NCBI GenBank assembly: GCA_958295665.1
Contig: OY282560.1
Span: 96,077,930 to 96,141,929, forward strand
Direction of reading: 5' to 3'
Source: Tipula vernalis
Lineage: Eukaryota > Arthropoda > Insecta > Diptera > Tipulidae
Length of the DNA: 64,000 bases
This document shows, in pieces, positions 24,639 through 36,300 of this stretch. Within the stretch, counting starts at the first letter, position 1; each line of letters begins with the position of its first letter. The position numbers and the translations under genes were made by a program. A model generated the notes under the pieces. It was given only the letters and a program-made list of their open reading frames with translations. It was not told the DNA's origin and did not search any database.

Positions 24639-24853
24639 CCCTTATATCTATGCATCTTTTTTCTTATGTTAATCAATTAAGGGTTACCCAGTAACCTTAT
24701 CAGATTTATTCGAATTTCACTTGAAATGTAACTATCACAAATAAATTATTTTGGCATTCCTAGGCCCTACAGCCAAAATTCCACTGATAAAATAGAAATT
24801 TTATCGATTAAAGTCGAAAAGGTTACCCGGGTAACCCAAAATAGACATAAGGG
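24639..24853. mobile_element. piggyBac-type MITE flanked by TTAA
   Basis: The TTAA at 24635-24638 and 24854-24857 flank a 215-bp unit whose ends read CCCTTATATCTAT and, in complement, CCCTTATGTCTAT. Inside these is a second inverted block, GGGTTACCCAGTAACCTT against GGGTTACCCGGGTAACCTT. CCC ends with a TTAA target are the hallmark of piggyBac. There is no coding capacity. Confidence 0.75.
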
Positions 24854-25081
24854 TTAAAGCATTAACTAAACTTAAAGCAACATTATCGTACATTTTGTTC
24901 TAGCCCCACGATATAACGAAAAGTTTAAATAATTAAAAGAACATTTAATTTTGAGCTACTCACAAAATACATTAAATACATTTCTTGAAAAAGAATTTAA
25001 TAATTTAGATTTTATTTATTGAGCAACTAAAACTCTTTTACTTTGCGACAAATTTTGAGCTACACATACAATCAAAAGCAC

Positions 25082-25490
25082 GTTCGTTTGTGGTGAATTA
25101 ACTGAAGTTGATATTGAGTTACTATTCCGATAACAGAGTTAATATTCAGATAATTAAGCTGCTGAAGTGAATTGTTCGTTCGTTTGCTACAATTCAGATA
25201 AGTGTCCAATTGTTAAAAAGTAATTGGCTTGTGTTATAAAATAATTACAATTTAAAATTAATCGACCATTTTCTTGGATCAATTATTTTTGTGTGTCACA
25301 TTATATATCTCATCCTGGCTTCTTCGATGCATAAAACAAAATACTGTCAAAAAACAACAAAAACAATTATCTGAATTACCTACTCAAGCCAAATATTATT
25401 CAGATAAATCAGTAGCTCAATATTTTTAACTGAAGTGAAGTATACCAAACGAACGGACAAATCACTTCAGTTAATTCACCACAAACGAAC
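25082..25490. mobile_element. 409-bp MITE with perfect TIRs and GCAC duplication
   Basis: TIRs of 27 bp starting GTTCGTTTGTGGTGAATT are identical on both sides and flanked by GCAC (25078-25081, 25491-25494). Subterminal copies of TTCGTTCGTTTG and related ATTCAGATAA words occur inside. No open frame is present. A 4-bp target duplication excludes Tc1/mariner (TA) and hAT (8 bp); I cannot assign the superfamily. Confidence 0.75.
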
Positions 25491-25494
25491 GCAC

Positions 25495-26340
25495 TACAAA
25501 TCAAAAAGATATTGAGCCATATTTAAAATATTTAAATTGAATTCATCAAAACTGAATAGAGGAAACTAATTTTTGAGCTACAATAAAAAACATATTTTGA
25601 GTTATTTCGAATTTTGGTTTAGTTTCAACAAATTTGATAATGATAGTCATCCTGGATTATTTTTATTTTAGCTAGCTTAAAGTGCCGACGCCCTGGTTCT
25701 TCTCTCCTCCACCAAGAAGAAGGTTACCCACAGTAAAATTTCAGATGATTAACGAAGCATCAATATTTCCTTACCTAAAATAAATTGAGCAAATTAAAAT
25801 TGAATATGTTGAGCTCTTATAAAAACCATACAACGCGTATAAAAATGAATAAAAGCATTCCGCTTAAAGCTCTAATAAAGCGTGTTAGTTAGTGCGCTTC
25901 TGCTAAAGTTGTTCAGATTTTTATATTTCGTTTTAAAACATTACACTGATACTGATATTACTGGATTATAGCTGAACAGTTCATTTTGAACACAGGTTTT
26001 CAAATTTTAAAGAGAATAAGGAAACGGGAAGAATTGTGATGTAGCTTTTGGGCGGCTTTTATAACCAAAAATTACTAAACAGGTTTTGATTTTGTACTAT
26101 ATTCTCATAACTTTTAATGTTATTAAATTTGACAGTGTAGAGCAACCTCTTCTCAAACATTTATTTTCACTAATGTCATCACAGTTCTTTTTGGAAAATT
26201 TACTTTTAGAAATTTTGTGGACAAAATGCAGCTTGATAAATTCGATCAATTATCTATAAGAATTGCAATGAGTGTTACATATTCTCGTATGAATTCTGTC
26301 AATTGGGGTACTATGAAAAATTTTCAAATTAACAATGTGA
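25495..26340. other. Non-coding stretch
   Basis: AT-rich sequence without a recognisable gene or repeat boundary. Confidence 0.45.
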
Positions 26341-26349
26341 TAGAAAACT

Positions 26350-26580
26350 ATGAGGAAGTGCTGCTAAACCATGCCAATTAACATAGCATTTCAGAGATTT
26401 TCTCATATTGTGGCTCTATAGAATGTATAGAAGATAAAAGAGGCTTTCACATATGTAAGAGTTATTCAAAAAAGCAAGGTTGGATTCTGGTCAAATTTAA
26501 CAATTAATTAGAAAATTGTAAGCCAGTGCTGATAAACTATGCCAATTAACACGAATCTCAGAGTTTCTCCTATGGCGACT
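26350..26580. repeat. Two diverged copies of a roughly 60-bp direct repeat
   Basis: AGTGCTGCTAAACCATGCC followed by AATTAACA at about 26356 recurs as AGTGCTGATAAACTATGCC followed by AATTAACA at about 26524. Each is followed by a CAGAG-TTTTCTC block. The spacing is about 170 bp. The copies are non-coding. Confidence 0.55.
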
Positions 26581-26940
26581 ATCTATGATGTACGTAGCTC
26601 AAAAATCGTAGGCAATATAATTAATTCATAAATTCCAAGACTCTAATTCACAGTACTAAATAAAAATTAATTTTACCAGTCGGATTATTCGAGATTTCCG
26701 ATGTTAATCCGATTGTTCGATATTTTAGAAATTATCCGAGAAGAATTTCAATATTAGTCGTGTTTTGTTGAGCTTAAAGGTGTGTTCACACCAAAGCAAC
26801 AATTATTAATTGTTTATGGTATTTGTTAATCTTTGTTTCAAAATTGGGAAAGATAAGTCAACAAGGATACATTTTCTGTCGACCAGCAACTCAATTTGAG
26901 AAACATTTCATTTTTGTTTCGGGCTATTTTATTTCCAGTT

Positions 26941-27345
26941 GAGGAGTGATTTTTCAAAAGGGCGTATTTACATACAAAACTTTTTTTCAGAAATGAGAAA
27001 AAACATCCTGTGTTTTTAAATATTAAAATAATTAAAATTTGTCTTCTGATTAATAAATCTAATTATTTTTCGAACCAAATGGAATTTTCATCATTTTCAT
27101 ATTTTCGAACGCCCTCTTGTAATTATTAAAACAAGTTTGGAAATAAGCAAGTTGTGAAAATTATGGAAATAAGTTCCTTTTGAAAAAAACGTTCAAAGTT
27201 TTGTGGCTGTTTTGAAGGGTACATAATGTTTTTTGGATCATTGTCTTTCTTATGGGAAATGCAGTTTAAGATTCTTAACCGGAATCCATCATAAAATCAC
27301 GTTTGACCAAAAATGGAAATAAGGCCTTTTGAAAAATCACTCCTC
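26941..27345. mobile_element. 405-bp MITE with perfect 21-bp TIRs and AGTT duplication
   Basis: The ends read GAGGAGTGATTTTTCAAAAG in perfect inverted orientation over 21 bp. AGTT flanks both sides (26937-26940 and 27346-27349), and removing the unit would leave an uninterrupted TTTCCAGTTGTTCC. It has no coding capacity. Its size and 4-bp duplication match the unit at 25082 but the TIR sequence differs. Confidence 0.75.
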
Positions 27346-27349
27346 AGTT

Positions 27350-28850
27350 GTTCCGGAACAAACTGAACAAATACTGAAGCGACACCTGCAGTTAAAATGT
27401 GGTACAAAAAAGCTAGCTTACATTTTGAGTGTGAACCAATCAAGAGAAAAGTGTACTTAGTGGAATACAGCTGTTCAACTTGTTAAAAAAAGATGGTTTT
27501 ATGATAGATTTGGACTGGTTGTTAAGTCGGATTAAGCCAATTCGAGAAACGCTCATCTACGACAGAAAATGAACATTGCGATTCTTATCAACTATAAATT
27601 CTTTTTTTTTTTATTAACGATTATAACTTATTTTGAATTTTTGCTGTACAAAACTTGTAAATGTATGATGTACTTATGGCAGTTTTTCATGAGTAAATAC
27701 AGTAATTGCCGAAAGAAAATCAAAACAAAAATATTTCGGAACAATTTTATTTACCAGCGACTAGACCACGGTTCTAGAAAGTTTTAAATTCCTACGGACT
27801 GTTGGAAGCAATTTACCGCGTATCGGTCCTTTAAACGTTTAGAAGTTAATCATGAAAATGACAGATAAAATTCATTTTTTTGTTTCATCTAACATAAAAG
27901 AAATTTGATTTTTGAATAAAGCAAACGAAATGCGTTTGTTCATGAAAGCAGTTCTTCGTTTGCTGAGCTGATCTCTCTTTTATGCTCTTTTAACGTTCTG
28001 GGACCAATTAGGCAATCATAATCTTTATTTTTTTCTGGCCCATTTTCACAATTTGCCTTGAAACACCACCGTTTTTGTCTGTAGTTGCAAACTTAGAAGA
28101 ACATTGCATAATTTACTGGAACAATGTTGAACAATTTTTAGAAATTTGGAAAAAAAATTAAAAGTTTCTCAATTGGCGTGTATTTTCCTTAACTTTTGTT
28201 TGCTTTTGCTACTGGACCTTTACGAATAATTCTTTGTTCAGACTAAGCGGTATACTTAATTTGCCTACAAAATTTTATTTTAATTTTTTTCACCCGAAAA
28301 TTTATTTAGAACCAAAAAAATTACATTTTTATTTCTTGGGTTTATTTTAAGTTTCCCAAGAGTCTCGACATGTTACATTCGACATTTTTCGAGATTTTCT
28401 AATTTATTCGAATTTTGCACGGTAATGATTTACACGATTATTTTTGAGTTGCCGGATCTTGTAGACAGTCATAAATCTGAATCATGAATTCAGAAGATTT
28501 GCCAGATTTTTCGAGATTATTCGAAATTTTCGTTATTTCGAGTTTATTCAATATTTTATGTGTTATTCGAAATTATTCGAGAATATCCAAGTTATCCAAT
28601 GAGTTATAATTATAAGGCGATGATTAGCACCTAGTATTGAGTGAGCTCCTTTAATTTTACAAACTTACGACTAATTCGACATTTTCAAAAGTTTTGAAGA
28701 ATTTTCAAGATACTTCAACATTTTAGAGATTAATCCAAAATTATTGAGACATTATTCAGATTATTTTCGAAATTTGTGATATTTTTACAAGGTTGAGAGC
28801 TGTTTGCATGATGTTACAAATTTTATGCGAGGTTTTAGAGGCAGTAAGGG
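27350..28850. other. Non-coding stretch with scattered TTATTCGA words
   Basis: Between about 28380 and 28760 the words TTATTCGA, TTCGAGATT and ATTATTCGAAA recur irregularly, as they do around 26680-26760. The 72-codon frame at 27569-27787 is Lys/Phe-rich and not convincing. No gene was found. Confidence 0.4.
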
Positions 28851-28851
28851 T

Positions 28852-28913
28852 TTTACACTTCAAATTGAACCATTTACACTTCAAATTGAACCTTTTACAC
28901 TTCAAATTAAACC
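28852..28913. repeat. Three tandem copies of a 21-bp unit
   Basis: TTTACACTTCAAATTGAACC starts at 28852, 28873 and 28894, with an exact 21-bp period and one or two substitutions. A single TTTACACTTCAAATT also occurs near 49132. Confidence 0.85.
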
Positions 28914-29184
28914 TTTAGATTTTAGTGGAATTTGACATGCGCGATGGAATTGGAGATTATGAAGATTGATTATAATTATAAAGTTCTGGAATGTGGTTTA
29001 CACATTGACATTACTGATCATTTTTTACATTGCTTTGACATTACCTATCATTGTAAGAGAAAATAGGCCACTAATCTGATGGAATAACAAGCCGCTAAAC
29101 AAGTAAAACTCGCGATTAGCCTGTGAAGATTCTGACAAATATTAAAACGAATACGTTCAAGAAGAAAATCGAAAAACACAAAAT

Positions 29185-29722
29185 TCACAAGTGTTTGAGA
29201 AGTGATCATTTTTTTTATTGATCAAGAAACAATTTCGGCGATTCGGGCAAAATTCGGTAATGAGGAACGAATAAGCGAATTTATGGACTACATTACTCGA
29301 AAAAAGAATTCTCCAAACAGAGATTTTGAGATATTGTTAAAGGCACTTTTCCGAAGACCTGTATCTTCTAAGCATTTATTTTCGACAGCTTCATATGACA
29401 TAATGGAATCAAACGATGGGCTAATTTTTTTTTTCTAGAAAATCGCATTAGATTAAGACAATTGACCAACACTTCGATGGGCGAATTTAATTGCATACAT
29501 GATATTTCTTCAAAGAACACTTTATCAGTCCCATGAGATTTTCTAGAAAAAATTAATTTTGATCCCATTCTATCAAACGACAACAACCACAACGAAGATA
29601 AATGCTTAGAAGGTAGTGAGGACAACTTCGATATATTAAGCGTTGCCAGACTAAATCCGATTGAGCTAAACTCGATCAGATACTCTATGAAGCAAAACGT
29701 TATTAGGAAAAAGTGTGGTTGA
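29185..29722 (+). pseudogene. Unidentified coding remnant with homopolymer frameshifts
   Basis: A mixed-composition frame runs from about 29202 (FIDQETISAIRAKFGNEER, then ISEFMDYITRKK) to a T-run at 29424-29434. It resumes one frame over as ENRIRLRQLTNTSMGEFN, with one in-frame TGA near 29537, and continues to a stop at about 29720. Composition and codon texture are gene-like, unlike the surroundings. The first 70 residues loosely recall a helical death-fold (CARD-like) domain, but no diagnostic residues make that secure. It may be a fragment of a host gene or of an element abutting the transposon that starts at 29798. Confidence 0.35.
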
Positions 29723-29785
29723 CATATTGCGATCTAGCTCGAAAAATTCACTAAATCAGTTTCATCAAATCGCAGTGTGTCAATG
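29719..29785 (-). repeat. Short relative of the 7525 MITE
   Basis: On the minus strand this reads CACACTGCGATTTGATGAAA and CTGATTTAGTGAATTTTTCG. These match the left half of the MITE at 7525-7686, including the partly palindromic ends (ATTGACACACTGC against GTTGACATATTGC). It directly precedes the mariner-like element at 29798. Confidence 0.45.
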
Positions 29786-29797
29786 CTTTTAGGAATA

Positions 29798-31969
29798 CAG
29801 GGTGTCCGGGTTTGGGATGCTGATCCGTCATGGGGTGATTCCTTGGTTCATTCTGAGAAACAAATCGTATGTGGAGGGGGGATCCATTTTTGATATCCTT
29901 TGAGATACAGGGTGTTTAAAAAATTTGGTTCAGAAAAAAAGTACACCCAAATATTAAACTGTAACTTCCAAAATATTTATCGGAGAGCAACCAACTTAGT
30001 CTTATTTGGTTGGTAATCGTATAGGCTATTATTAAGGTTTAAGTGGTTATCTTGTATCTGCATCCGTTTGAGAGCTATGGTGATTTAAAGTAAAAAAATA
30101 AAGCTTTTTTTGAGAAAAATCGAGTTTTTCTCAAAAAAAACCGTTTTAATTTTTTCTTTTGTTTATTTAATTTTAATTTGTCATGATCTCCTCTACAATC
30201 TCTCAATACAAAGTTTGGGTCGAGGAGTTATAAAAGGTGCTCAAAATGTCCTCCTTGTGATTGAATACATGCTAATATTCGTTTAAGTATGCCTTTGGTT
30301 ATTTCAATTCTTGGTAATTCTTCCCTTATCTGTTGTGCTGCTGTGTGTATTCGTTGTATAAGTTCTTCTTTTGTTTCAATTTCTTTGGAGTATACAAGCG
30401 CCTTCATCCTTCCCCATACATAAAAATCCAATACCGTAAGATCGGGGGATCTTGCAGGCCAATGAATTGGACCATTTCTTCCAATCCAATTATTTGGATA
30501 ATTTTCGTTAAAAAAATTCCTAACATTATTATGGTAGTGACAAGGTGCACCATCATGTTGGTATGTATGCGAGAATCTACTTAAAATGGGGACATCATCA
30601 AAAAGGAGTGGCAAATCGTTTTGTAAAAATTGTAAATAACGTTCACCATTTAATCTAGGTGGTAATATCAATGGTCCAATTAATTTATCGCCAATTACAC
30701 CAGCCCATACGTTTACACTGAATCGGTGCTGAAATGATATTTGTTTTTTCGAATGAGGATTTTCAGCAGCTCTGTGTGTAGATTATGAAAGTTTGTTATG
30801 CCATCTCTTGTGAATTGAGATTCATCCGTCCATAGGATACGTTTCACAAAACTTGCATTGTCCAAATTCCTTTCCATCAACAAATTACAAAACTCCAATC
30901 TTGTAGTGCGGTCTATCGGTAATAGTTGTTGAACGGGTGTTGTATGGTATGGATGAAGATTCTCCTTGTGCAATACTTGATGAATTCGATAGCGAGAGAC
31001 GTTTAATTGTAAAGCGAGCCTCCTTATGCTAATAGAAGGATTTGCTGTTACATTACGGATTATACCTTCGTCGACATCCAAATGGTTTGGTGAGACTGAA
31101 TGGGGCTCCGCCCGGGTATTCGATCTTGTTACGGTATTTGGCAGTCTCCTATGAATATTTATAAATACTCTTGCGTCAGGAATGCGACGTGTTGGAAATC
31201 TGAGTTGATATTCATTGCGAGCTCGTGCTGTATTACCATCGCAAAATCCGTAAACAAAATGGATATCAATGTACTCCTCACCTGAGAACTGTGCCATTAT
31301 AATATTAATTTTATTAAATTAATTAAAATTTTGATTCACAACACTGATACAACACTAGATAATATCTCGAAACTAATGACTGAATCTGAAAATATTTAGT
31401 TTTTGTTTTTTCAGTATTTAAACAAATGAGTTAATAATCATCGCCTTCTGTTTTACAGATCAAAATAAAATTGGTAAAATATTAACACTATAACATCTCT
31501 TAATTAGATTGAGAATAAACGGAATACGAAGAAAACTATGGCACGTGGGTACAAGTAATGTATTGAGAGATTGTAGAGGAGATCATGACAAATTAAAATT
31601 AAATAAACAAAAGACAAAATTAAAACGGGTTTTTTGAGAAAAACTCGATTTTATAAAAAACAAATATTTTTTTTTTACTTTAAATCACCATAGCTCTCAA
31701 ACGGATGCAGATACAAGATAACCACTTAAACCTTAATAATAGCCTATACGATTACCAACCAAATAAGACTAAGTTGGTTGCTCTCCGATAAATATTTTGG
31801 AAGTTACAGTTTAATATTTGGGTGTACTTTTTTTCTGAACCAAATTTTTTAAACACCCTGTATCTCAAAGGATATCAAAAATGGATCCCCCTCCAAATAC
31901 GATTTGTTTCTCAGAATGGACCAAGGAATCACCCCATGACGGATCAGCATCCCAAACCCGGACACCCTG
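29798..31969. mobile_element. DD41D mariner-like transposon with about 410-bp TIRs
   Basis: TA at 29796-29797 and 31970-31971 flank a 2172-bp element starting CAGGGTGTCCGGG and ending in its complement. The inverted repeats run 29798-30210 and 31559-31969, about 410 bp each and nearly identical, with a few substitutions and small indels. This is far longer than classic mariner TIRs (about 30 bp). The transposase gene lies between them on the minus strand. High TIR identity suggests a fairly young copy. Confidence 0.9.
30228..31297 (-). pseudogene. DD41D mariner-like transposase, one frameshift
   Basis: The N-terminal part (31297 to about 30775) has a helix-turn-helix-like stretch (ISIRRLALQLNVSRYRIHQ, about residues 89-107) and the first catalytic Asp in ILWTDESQFTRDG (D158). 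Near 30770 the frame shifts, consistent with a one-base loss. The next frame reads AENPHSKKQISFQ, then FSVNVWAG, and carries the second Asp in HDGAPCH and the third in RSPDLTVLDFYVWG. The spacing between the second and third Asp is 41 residues, the DD41D (rosa-like) signature. It ends QSQGGHFEHLL. The transposase cuts and pastes at TA sites. Apart from the single shift it is full length (about 350 codons). Confidence 0.88.
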
Positions 31970-32402
31970 TATATCGACGAGTTTTAATTATTAATTCAAA
32001 ACTAATTCGTCTGAATATTATTTGTCCACTAAGACACTTAACTAATTTGTTGTTGCTGTTTTTAGGGCAGGTTAACACAAAAATGGGAAGGAAGTAATAA
32101 ATTTAGGAAATAAATTCCAAAACTCGAAATAAAATAAGTTAACAATTTTTAATCAAGAAAAGAAGGATTTAATTTTAAAATGTTCTGCAAATGGAGATTT
32201 CCATTCTAACTTTAAAATTAAATCAAATTTGCAATTCTCTCCAATGCATTCGTATTATCCAAAAAACACAACTTAGAAAAAAATGTTCGTATTTCTATGA
32301 ATGTTGCAACTTCTACAAATCGCCAAAGCAGGGGTTTGGAGATAGCCCCCATTCTCCTAGATATAAAACTAATTAAAACACAATGTGAAAAATTTGTTAT
32401 TA

Positions 32403-33570
32403 CAGGGTGACTGACACGAAGTGTTACCAACTTCAGACTGTTTTTGCTGTCAAACCAGTGATGACAGAGCGCTCAAATTTACACTAATGACAGTTCATTC
32501 CATTGTTTACAAGAGTACAGAAGCATTTTAGTGGGAAATATTCAGAAAACAAGTTATCCGCAATGGAATTCAAGCGTAATAGTGTGATTTCTCTATATTT
32601 GGCTGGTATCATTATCAAAATCTGAGTCAGTTAAAACATCTGCATGTGAATAAAATGTTTGTGTATCGCACCATAAATCGTTATAACGATACTGGCAAAA
32701 AGCCATGGTGGTGGACCGAAACGCACTGCAACATCGCCGTATATCATTCGGAAGGTGAAGGCCAAATTGGCTCGGAATCCGCGCCGTAGCAGCAGAAAAA
32801 TAGCTCGTGAGGCGAACATTTCGCTCGAACGGATGCAGCACATATTGAAAGATCATCTTGGACTAAAGGCCTTGAAATTCCATAAAACGCATGGTCTCAC
32901 CGATGCTCAAAAAAAAAGTTAGAGTGGAAAGAGCAAAGGAGTTGTTACGCTTGCACGAAAGAGGCGATTGGCCGAATTTGGTTTACTCCGATGAGTCACC
33001 GTTCGTTATTGAGTAATACGTGAACAAGCAAAACGGCCGGATTTACTTGCCCGGCCGTTCTACTGAAAATTTGGACCAACGGATTGCCACTCGAAACCAA
33101 GCGCCGCCGATGGTGATGGTTTGGGCCGCCGGAACGGCCGAAAGCCGTTCACCGCTTGTTTCTTGGACCGTGGCATCAAGATAAATGCTCAAATTTATCG
33201 GGGGCATGTGTTGGAGGGAGCGTTGAAGCCTTGGGCACAAAAACATTTCGGCCGCAGAGCCTGGACATTTCAACAGGACTCGGCGCCGAGTCATAAGGCG
33301 CGCGTCAATCAAGATTGGCTGAGAAACAACGTTCTGCGGTTCATTTCCACTGCCCAATGGCCACCAAATTCACTGGACGCAAATCCGCTAGATTTCTCGG
33401 TTTGGGGTATTTTGAAGAGCAAGGTTGGGACAAAAAAATACCAAAGTGTCGATCATCTCAAGCAAGCGCTTCGCCGGGAATGTGCCATAATACCGCAGAG
33501 CCACTTTCGTGCTGCATGCAATAGCTTTGTCGGCCGTTTGAGTGTCAGTTTCATTTTGGTTTAAGTGTAG
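32403..33570 (+). mobile_element. Decayed maT-type (DD37D) mariner, right end lost
   Basis: TA at 32401-32402 is followed by CAGGGTGACTGACACGAAG, continuing to GTTACCA. This is the same TIR type as the mariner at 41978 (CAGGGTGGCTGAGACCAAG). No matching right TIR is found after 33564, so the 3' end is deleted. The sequence is more GC-rich than its flanks. Confidence 0.8.
32563..33564 (+). pseudogene. maT mariner transposase relic
   Basis: It starts MEFKRNSVISLYLAG at 32563, the same start as the 343-residue transposase at 43129. It then breaks, with successive frames giving HVNKMFVYRTINRYNDTG, an ARNPRRSSRKIAR block, VYSDESPFVIE (first Asp) followed by an in-frame stop at about 33016, and FQQDSAPSHKAR (second Asp). 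The third Asp, in ANPLDFSVWG, lies 37 residues after the second. The last 147 codons (33121-33564) are open. At least three frameshifts or stops make it inactive. Confidence 0.85.
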
Positions 33571-34327
33571 GGTTTATTAAAAAGGTATCGCAGGGAGATT
33601 TTGAAAATAAGACCAGACTAAAGCTTCTATGTTTATTACATATTACATTTAGACACCAGTCAAGCTAGTCGCCATAACGAAAAAAAATCACTATCAGTTT
33701 TGCAAAATATAGAAATAAAACTACTGTTTTATTATGTGGTTATTATCAAATCGTGAGTAATGAACCCAAGCAGTGAGTTATGCAAAATATAGAAATAAAA
33801 CTACTGTTTTATTATGTGGTTATTATCAAATCGTAAGTAATGAACCCAAGCAGTGAGTAATAAACTAAACCCGTGAGTAATGAATTTAATCCGTGAGTAA
33901 TAAATTCGGCCCGTAAGTAATGAACAAAAGTAATGTTTTCCCAAATATTTTCTGCCCTTAAATTTTGGCGCCCATTTTAGTTGTATCAACTGAACCTGAA
34001 AACAATCCAAATTGCTTGTGATTTTGTGTAGGAAAATTTGTTTTAAGTAGTGTGGTAAATACAAAATGAAAATTTGCTTTTGGCTGAAATATGAAACAAT
34101 GCACCTCGACAGGTTCCACAAATTAGGTTCCACAAATAAGTATTCGTTTTGAAAACAGCCTTAGTAACTAAAACAAACATCTGATAATAGAGGTATAATC
34201 GATTCCATAAAAAAAGTTACTTGAAAGCCTAAAAATTTATTTTTGTTTTCGTATTTTGATCGTAGTTCATGATGCTTTCTGCTGCTGCTGTGCATGATGC
34301 TGTTAATATTTCTGATAAAACAGACTA
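33571..34327. repeat. 80-bp tandem duplication and GTGAGTAATGAA repeats
   Basis: The 80 bp at 33701-33780 are repeated at 33781-33860 with two substitutions. They are followed by about four short CCGTGAGTAATGAAT-like units to 33925. The remaining sequence up to 34327 has no gene signal; a 110-codon minus frame at 33801-34133 overlaps the repeat and is not convincing. A (GCT)n patch lies near 34279-34288. Confidence 0.8.
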
Positions 34328-35544
34328 CAGGGTGTTACACATACTATTTTCGGCTAAAGTTTACTTTACGTATACATCGGAAAAATCATGTAAGGAGTAT
34401 ATATTTTGGAAATTTTTGAGTGTAGGATTGTACATCTATAGTTTTTAGGAGGGGGAATCATTTTCCGGGAAAATTTTCACTTTTTAGTTGAAAAAATTGT
34501 GTATTATTTTATTCAAAATACGTAAAAACGTGCAATTTTTATAAAAATTTTGGGCTAGCATTGGTTTTAGCTGTCTCAGTCAAAGTGGCGCCATTTATTT
34601 CTTGGTGTGGAATATTAATAACTAAAAATCGCTGTTTATTTAATTAAAAAAACATTAAATCTCCATTTCCAAAATTTGCAGACATAATACACAATTGAAT
34701 AAATATTAGTAAATTCCTATTTTAATTTAAAAACAAATTAAATCTTCCTTTTCCAAAATTTGCCATCGTCGCCTGTCAAGTGAGACAGCTAAAACCAATC
34801 CGTGCCAAATTTTGATATTAGGATTGTAACTTAACAATTTTTTGACAATGCAAGTAATTTTTCCGAGAAAATTTTGCAATTTTTCCAGGAAAATTCTGAA
34901 ATTTTTCCACATTTTTTTTTACTTAGTTTTAAATTATAAATAAAATTTGAAACAGGAAGAATAAGCGGGGGTTTGGGGGCGGCGGCCCCCATCCTCTAAG
35001 GTATAAAACGAATTAAAATTACATTAAAAAAATTGTTATATTTATTTGCAAAAGTGTTTTTTTTTTACATTTGTATTACTATCAGAAGAAGCGATAAGGG
35101 AAAAAAAAACTCTTTGATCTGTGTCTGCAAGTTTGACGAAGCAATTATTATTAATAAAAATCTTGAAAATATTAATCTTTGCTGGTATAAGAAATGTTTG
35201 GAAAAAGTATTTTTTTTACATATTTTAACAACTGGGGTACTATCAGATGAAGCGATAAGAACTCTTTGATCTGTGTCTGCAAGGTTGACGAAGTAATTAT
35301 TATTAATTAATACACAATCCTACTAACGTCAAAAGTTATTAAAAAATTTGCATCTTACCTCATTTTAAAAAAAAAAAAAAATAAAAAAATTGAAAATTTT
35401 CCGGGAAAATGAAGTAATTTTCTGGGGAAATTTGGCTTCCTCCTCCTAAAAACTACAAATGCACAATCCTACATTCAAAAATTTTCAAAATTTATACTCC
35501 TTACCTGATTTTCCCGATGTATACGTAAAGTAAAATAACGCCCT
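34328..35544. mobile_element. Non-autonomous 1.2-kb TIR element
   Basis: The left end (after TA at 34326-34327) reads CAGGGTGTTACACATAC and continues to TTTACTTTACGTATACATCG. The right end, in complement, reads AGGGCGTTATTTTACTTTAC and continues alike. The TIRs extend about 150 bp (34328-34490, 35390-35544) with moderate divergence, including a TTTTCCGGGAAAATT block. Internally, about 95 bp near 35050-35145 recurs at 35212-35312 (CTATCAGATGAAGCGATAAG, CTCTTTGATCTGTGTCTGCA). It has no transposase frame. CAGGG ends and a TA flank suggest mobilisation by a mariner-type enzyme. Confidence 0.7.
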
Positions 35545-35639
35545 ATTTTCTATCTATCTGCCAAAATACAGCGGGAAAATAATAGAAAACACCAACAAAG
35601 AGCTTCAAACTTTAATTGTTAATTTTTAAAGAAAACTAC

Positions 35640-36300
35640 TGTATGCTGTTGGAAAAATAGGCTTGACCATGCAAATTCAATAGAGAGGTGGGTAAATCTT
35701 GGGACCCCTCAAAAATTATCTTATCCCGACCAAAATAACATTGTAAATGTAATACAGCAGCACCCATTTAGCACAGCAACAGACGTTGCGCACGAAATTA
35801 CGAAAATAGTAAAAAAAAACATTAGCAGGACCTGGAAAAAATGGTATATCTCATCAAAGACCGACAATGAAAGTAAAACTAATCGATGAGATTATTGAGG
35901 TTATTGTTTGCGGAAATTCATCGAGATAAAGATTTCAGCAACGTCGGAGCTTGACGAAAAGCTACATTTAAATCAACCCAAAAACTCAAGGTTTAACCAA
36001 AAATTTGTACAAACGGTTCAAAAAGGTGGCCGAATCAGTTGTGAGGTGTGGGAATGAATTAGTGGAGGAAGTATTGACGGATTATGTCAAATAGCTGGCC
36101 GTTTGAATAGCAAAGAATAAATAAAAAATCTCGATGATATGATATTACCGAGCGCAGAATAACTCGCCCGTGAACACGTATTGCGTTTACAATGAATTGG
36201 TTCGCTGATCATACCATCTAAACCCCATTGAGCATGTGTGAGCTAAAATAGTGATAAATTGGGACTCACTAGCTCGTCGGAACAAAATTAAATAGACACC
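35640..36300 (+). pseudogene. Tc1-like transposase relic
   Basis: At about 35700 the frame reads GTPQKLSYPDQNNIVNVIQQ, then HPFSTATDVAHEIT, an N-terminal helix-turn-helix region. At 36030-36150, ISCEVWE, a stop, then ISGGSIDGLCQIAGRLNSKE correspond to the VWGC-SGG region. Near 36215-36290, LNPIEHVWAKIVINWDSL matches the Tc1 block around the catalytic Glu. The segment with the second Asp has been deleted and several stops intervene. The TIRs were not located. Confidence 0.65.

Noticed and set aside
28852..28913. CRISPR-like array
   Set aside because: Units are directly adjacent with no unique spacers, only three copies, and the window is eukaryotic.
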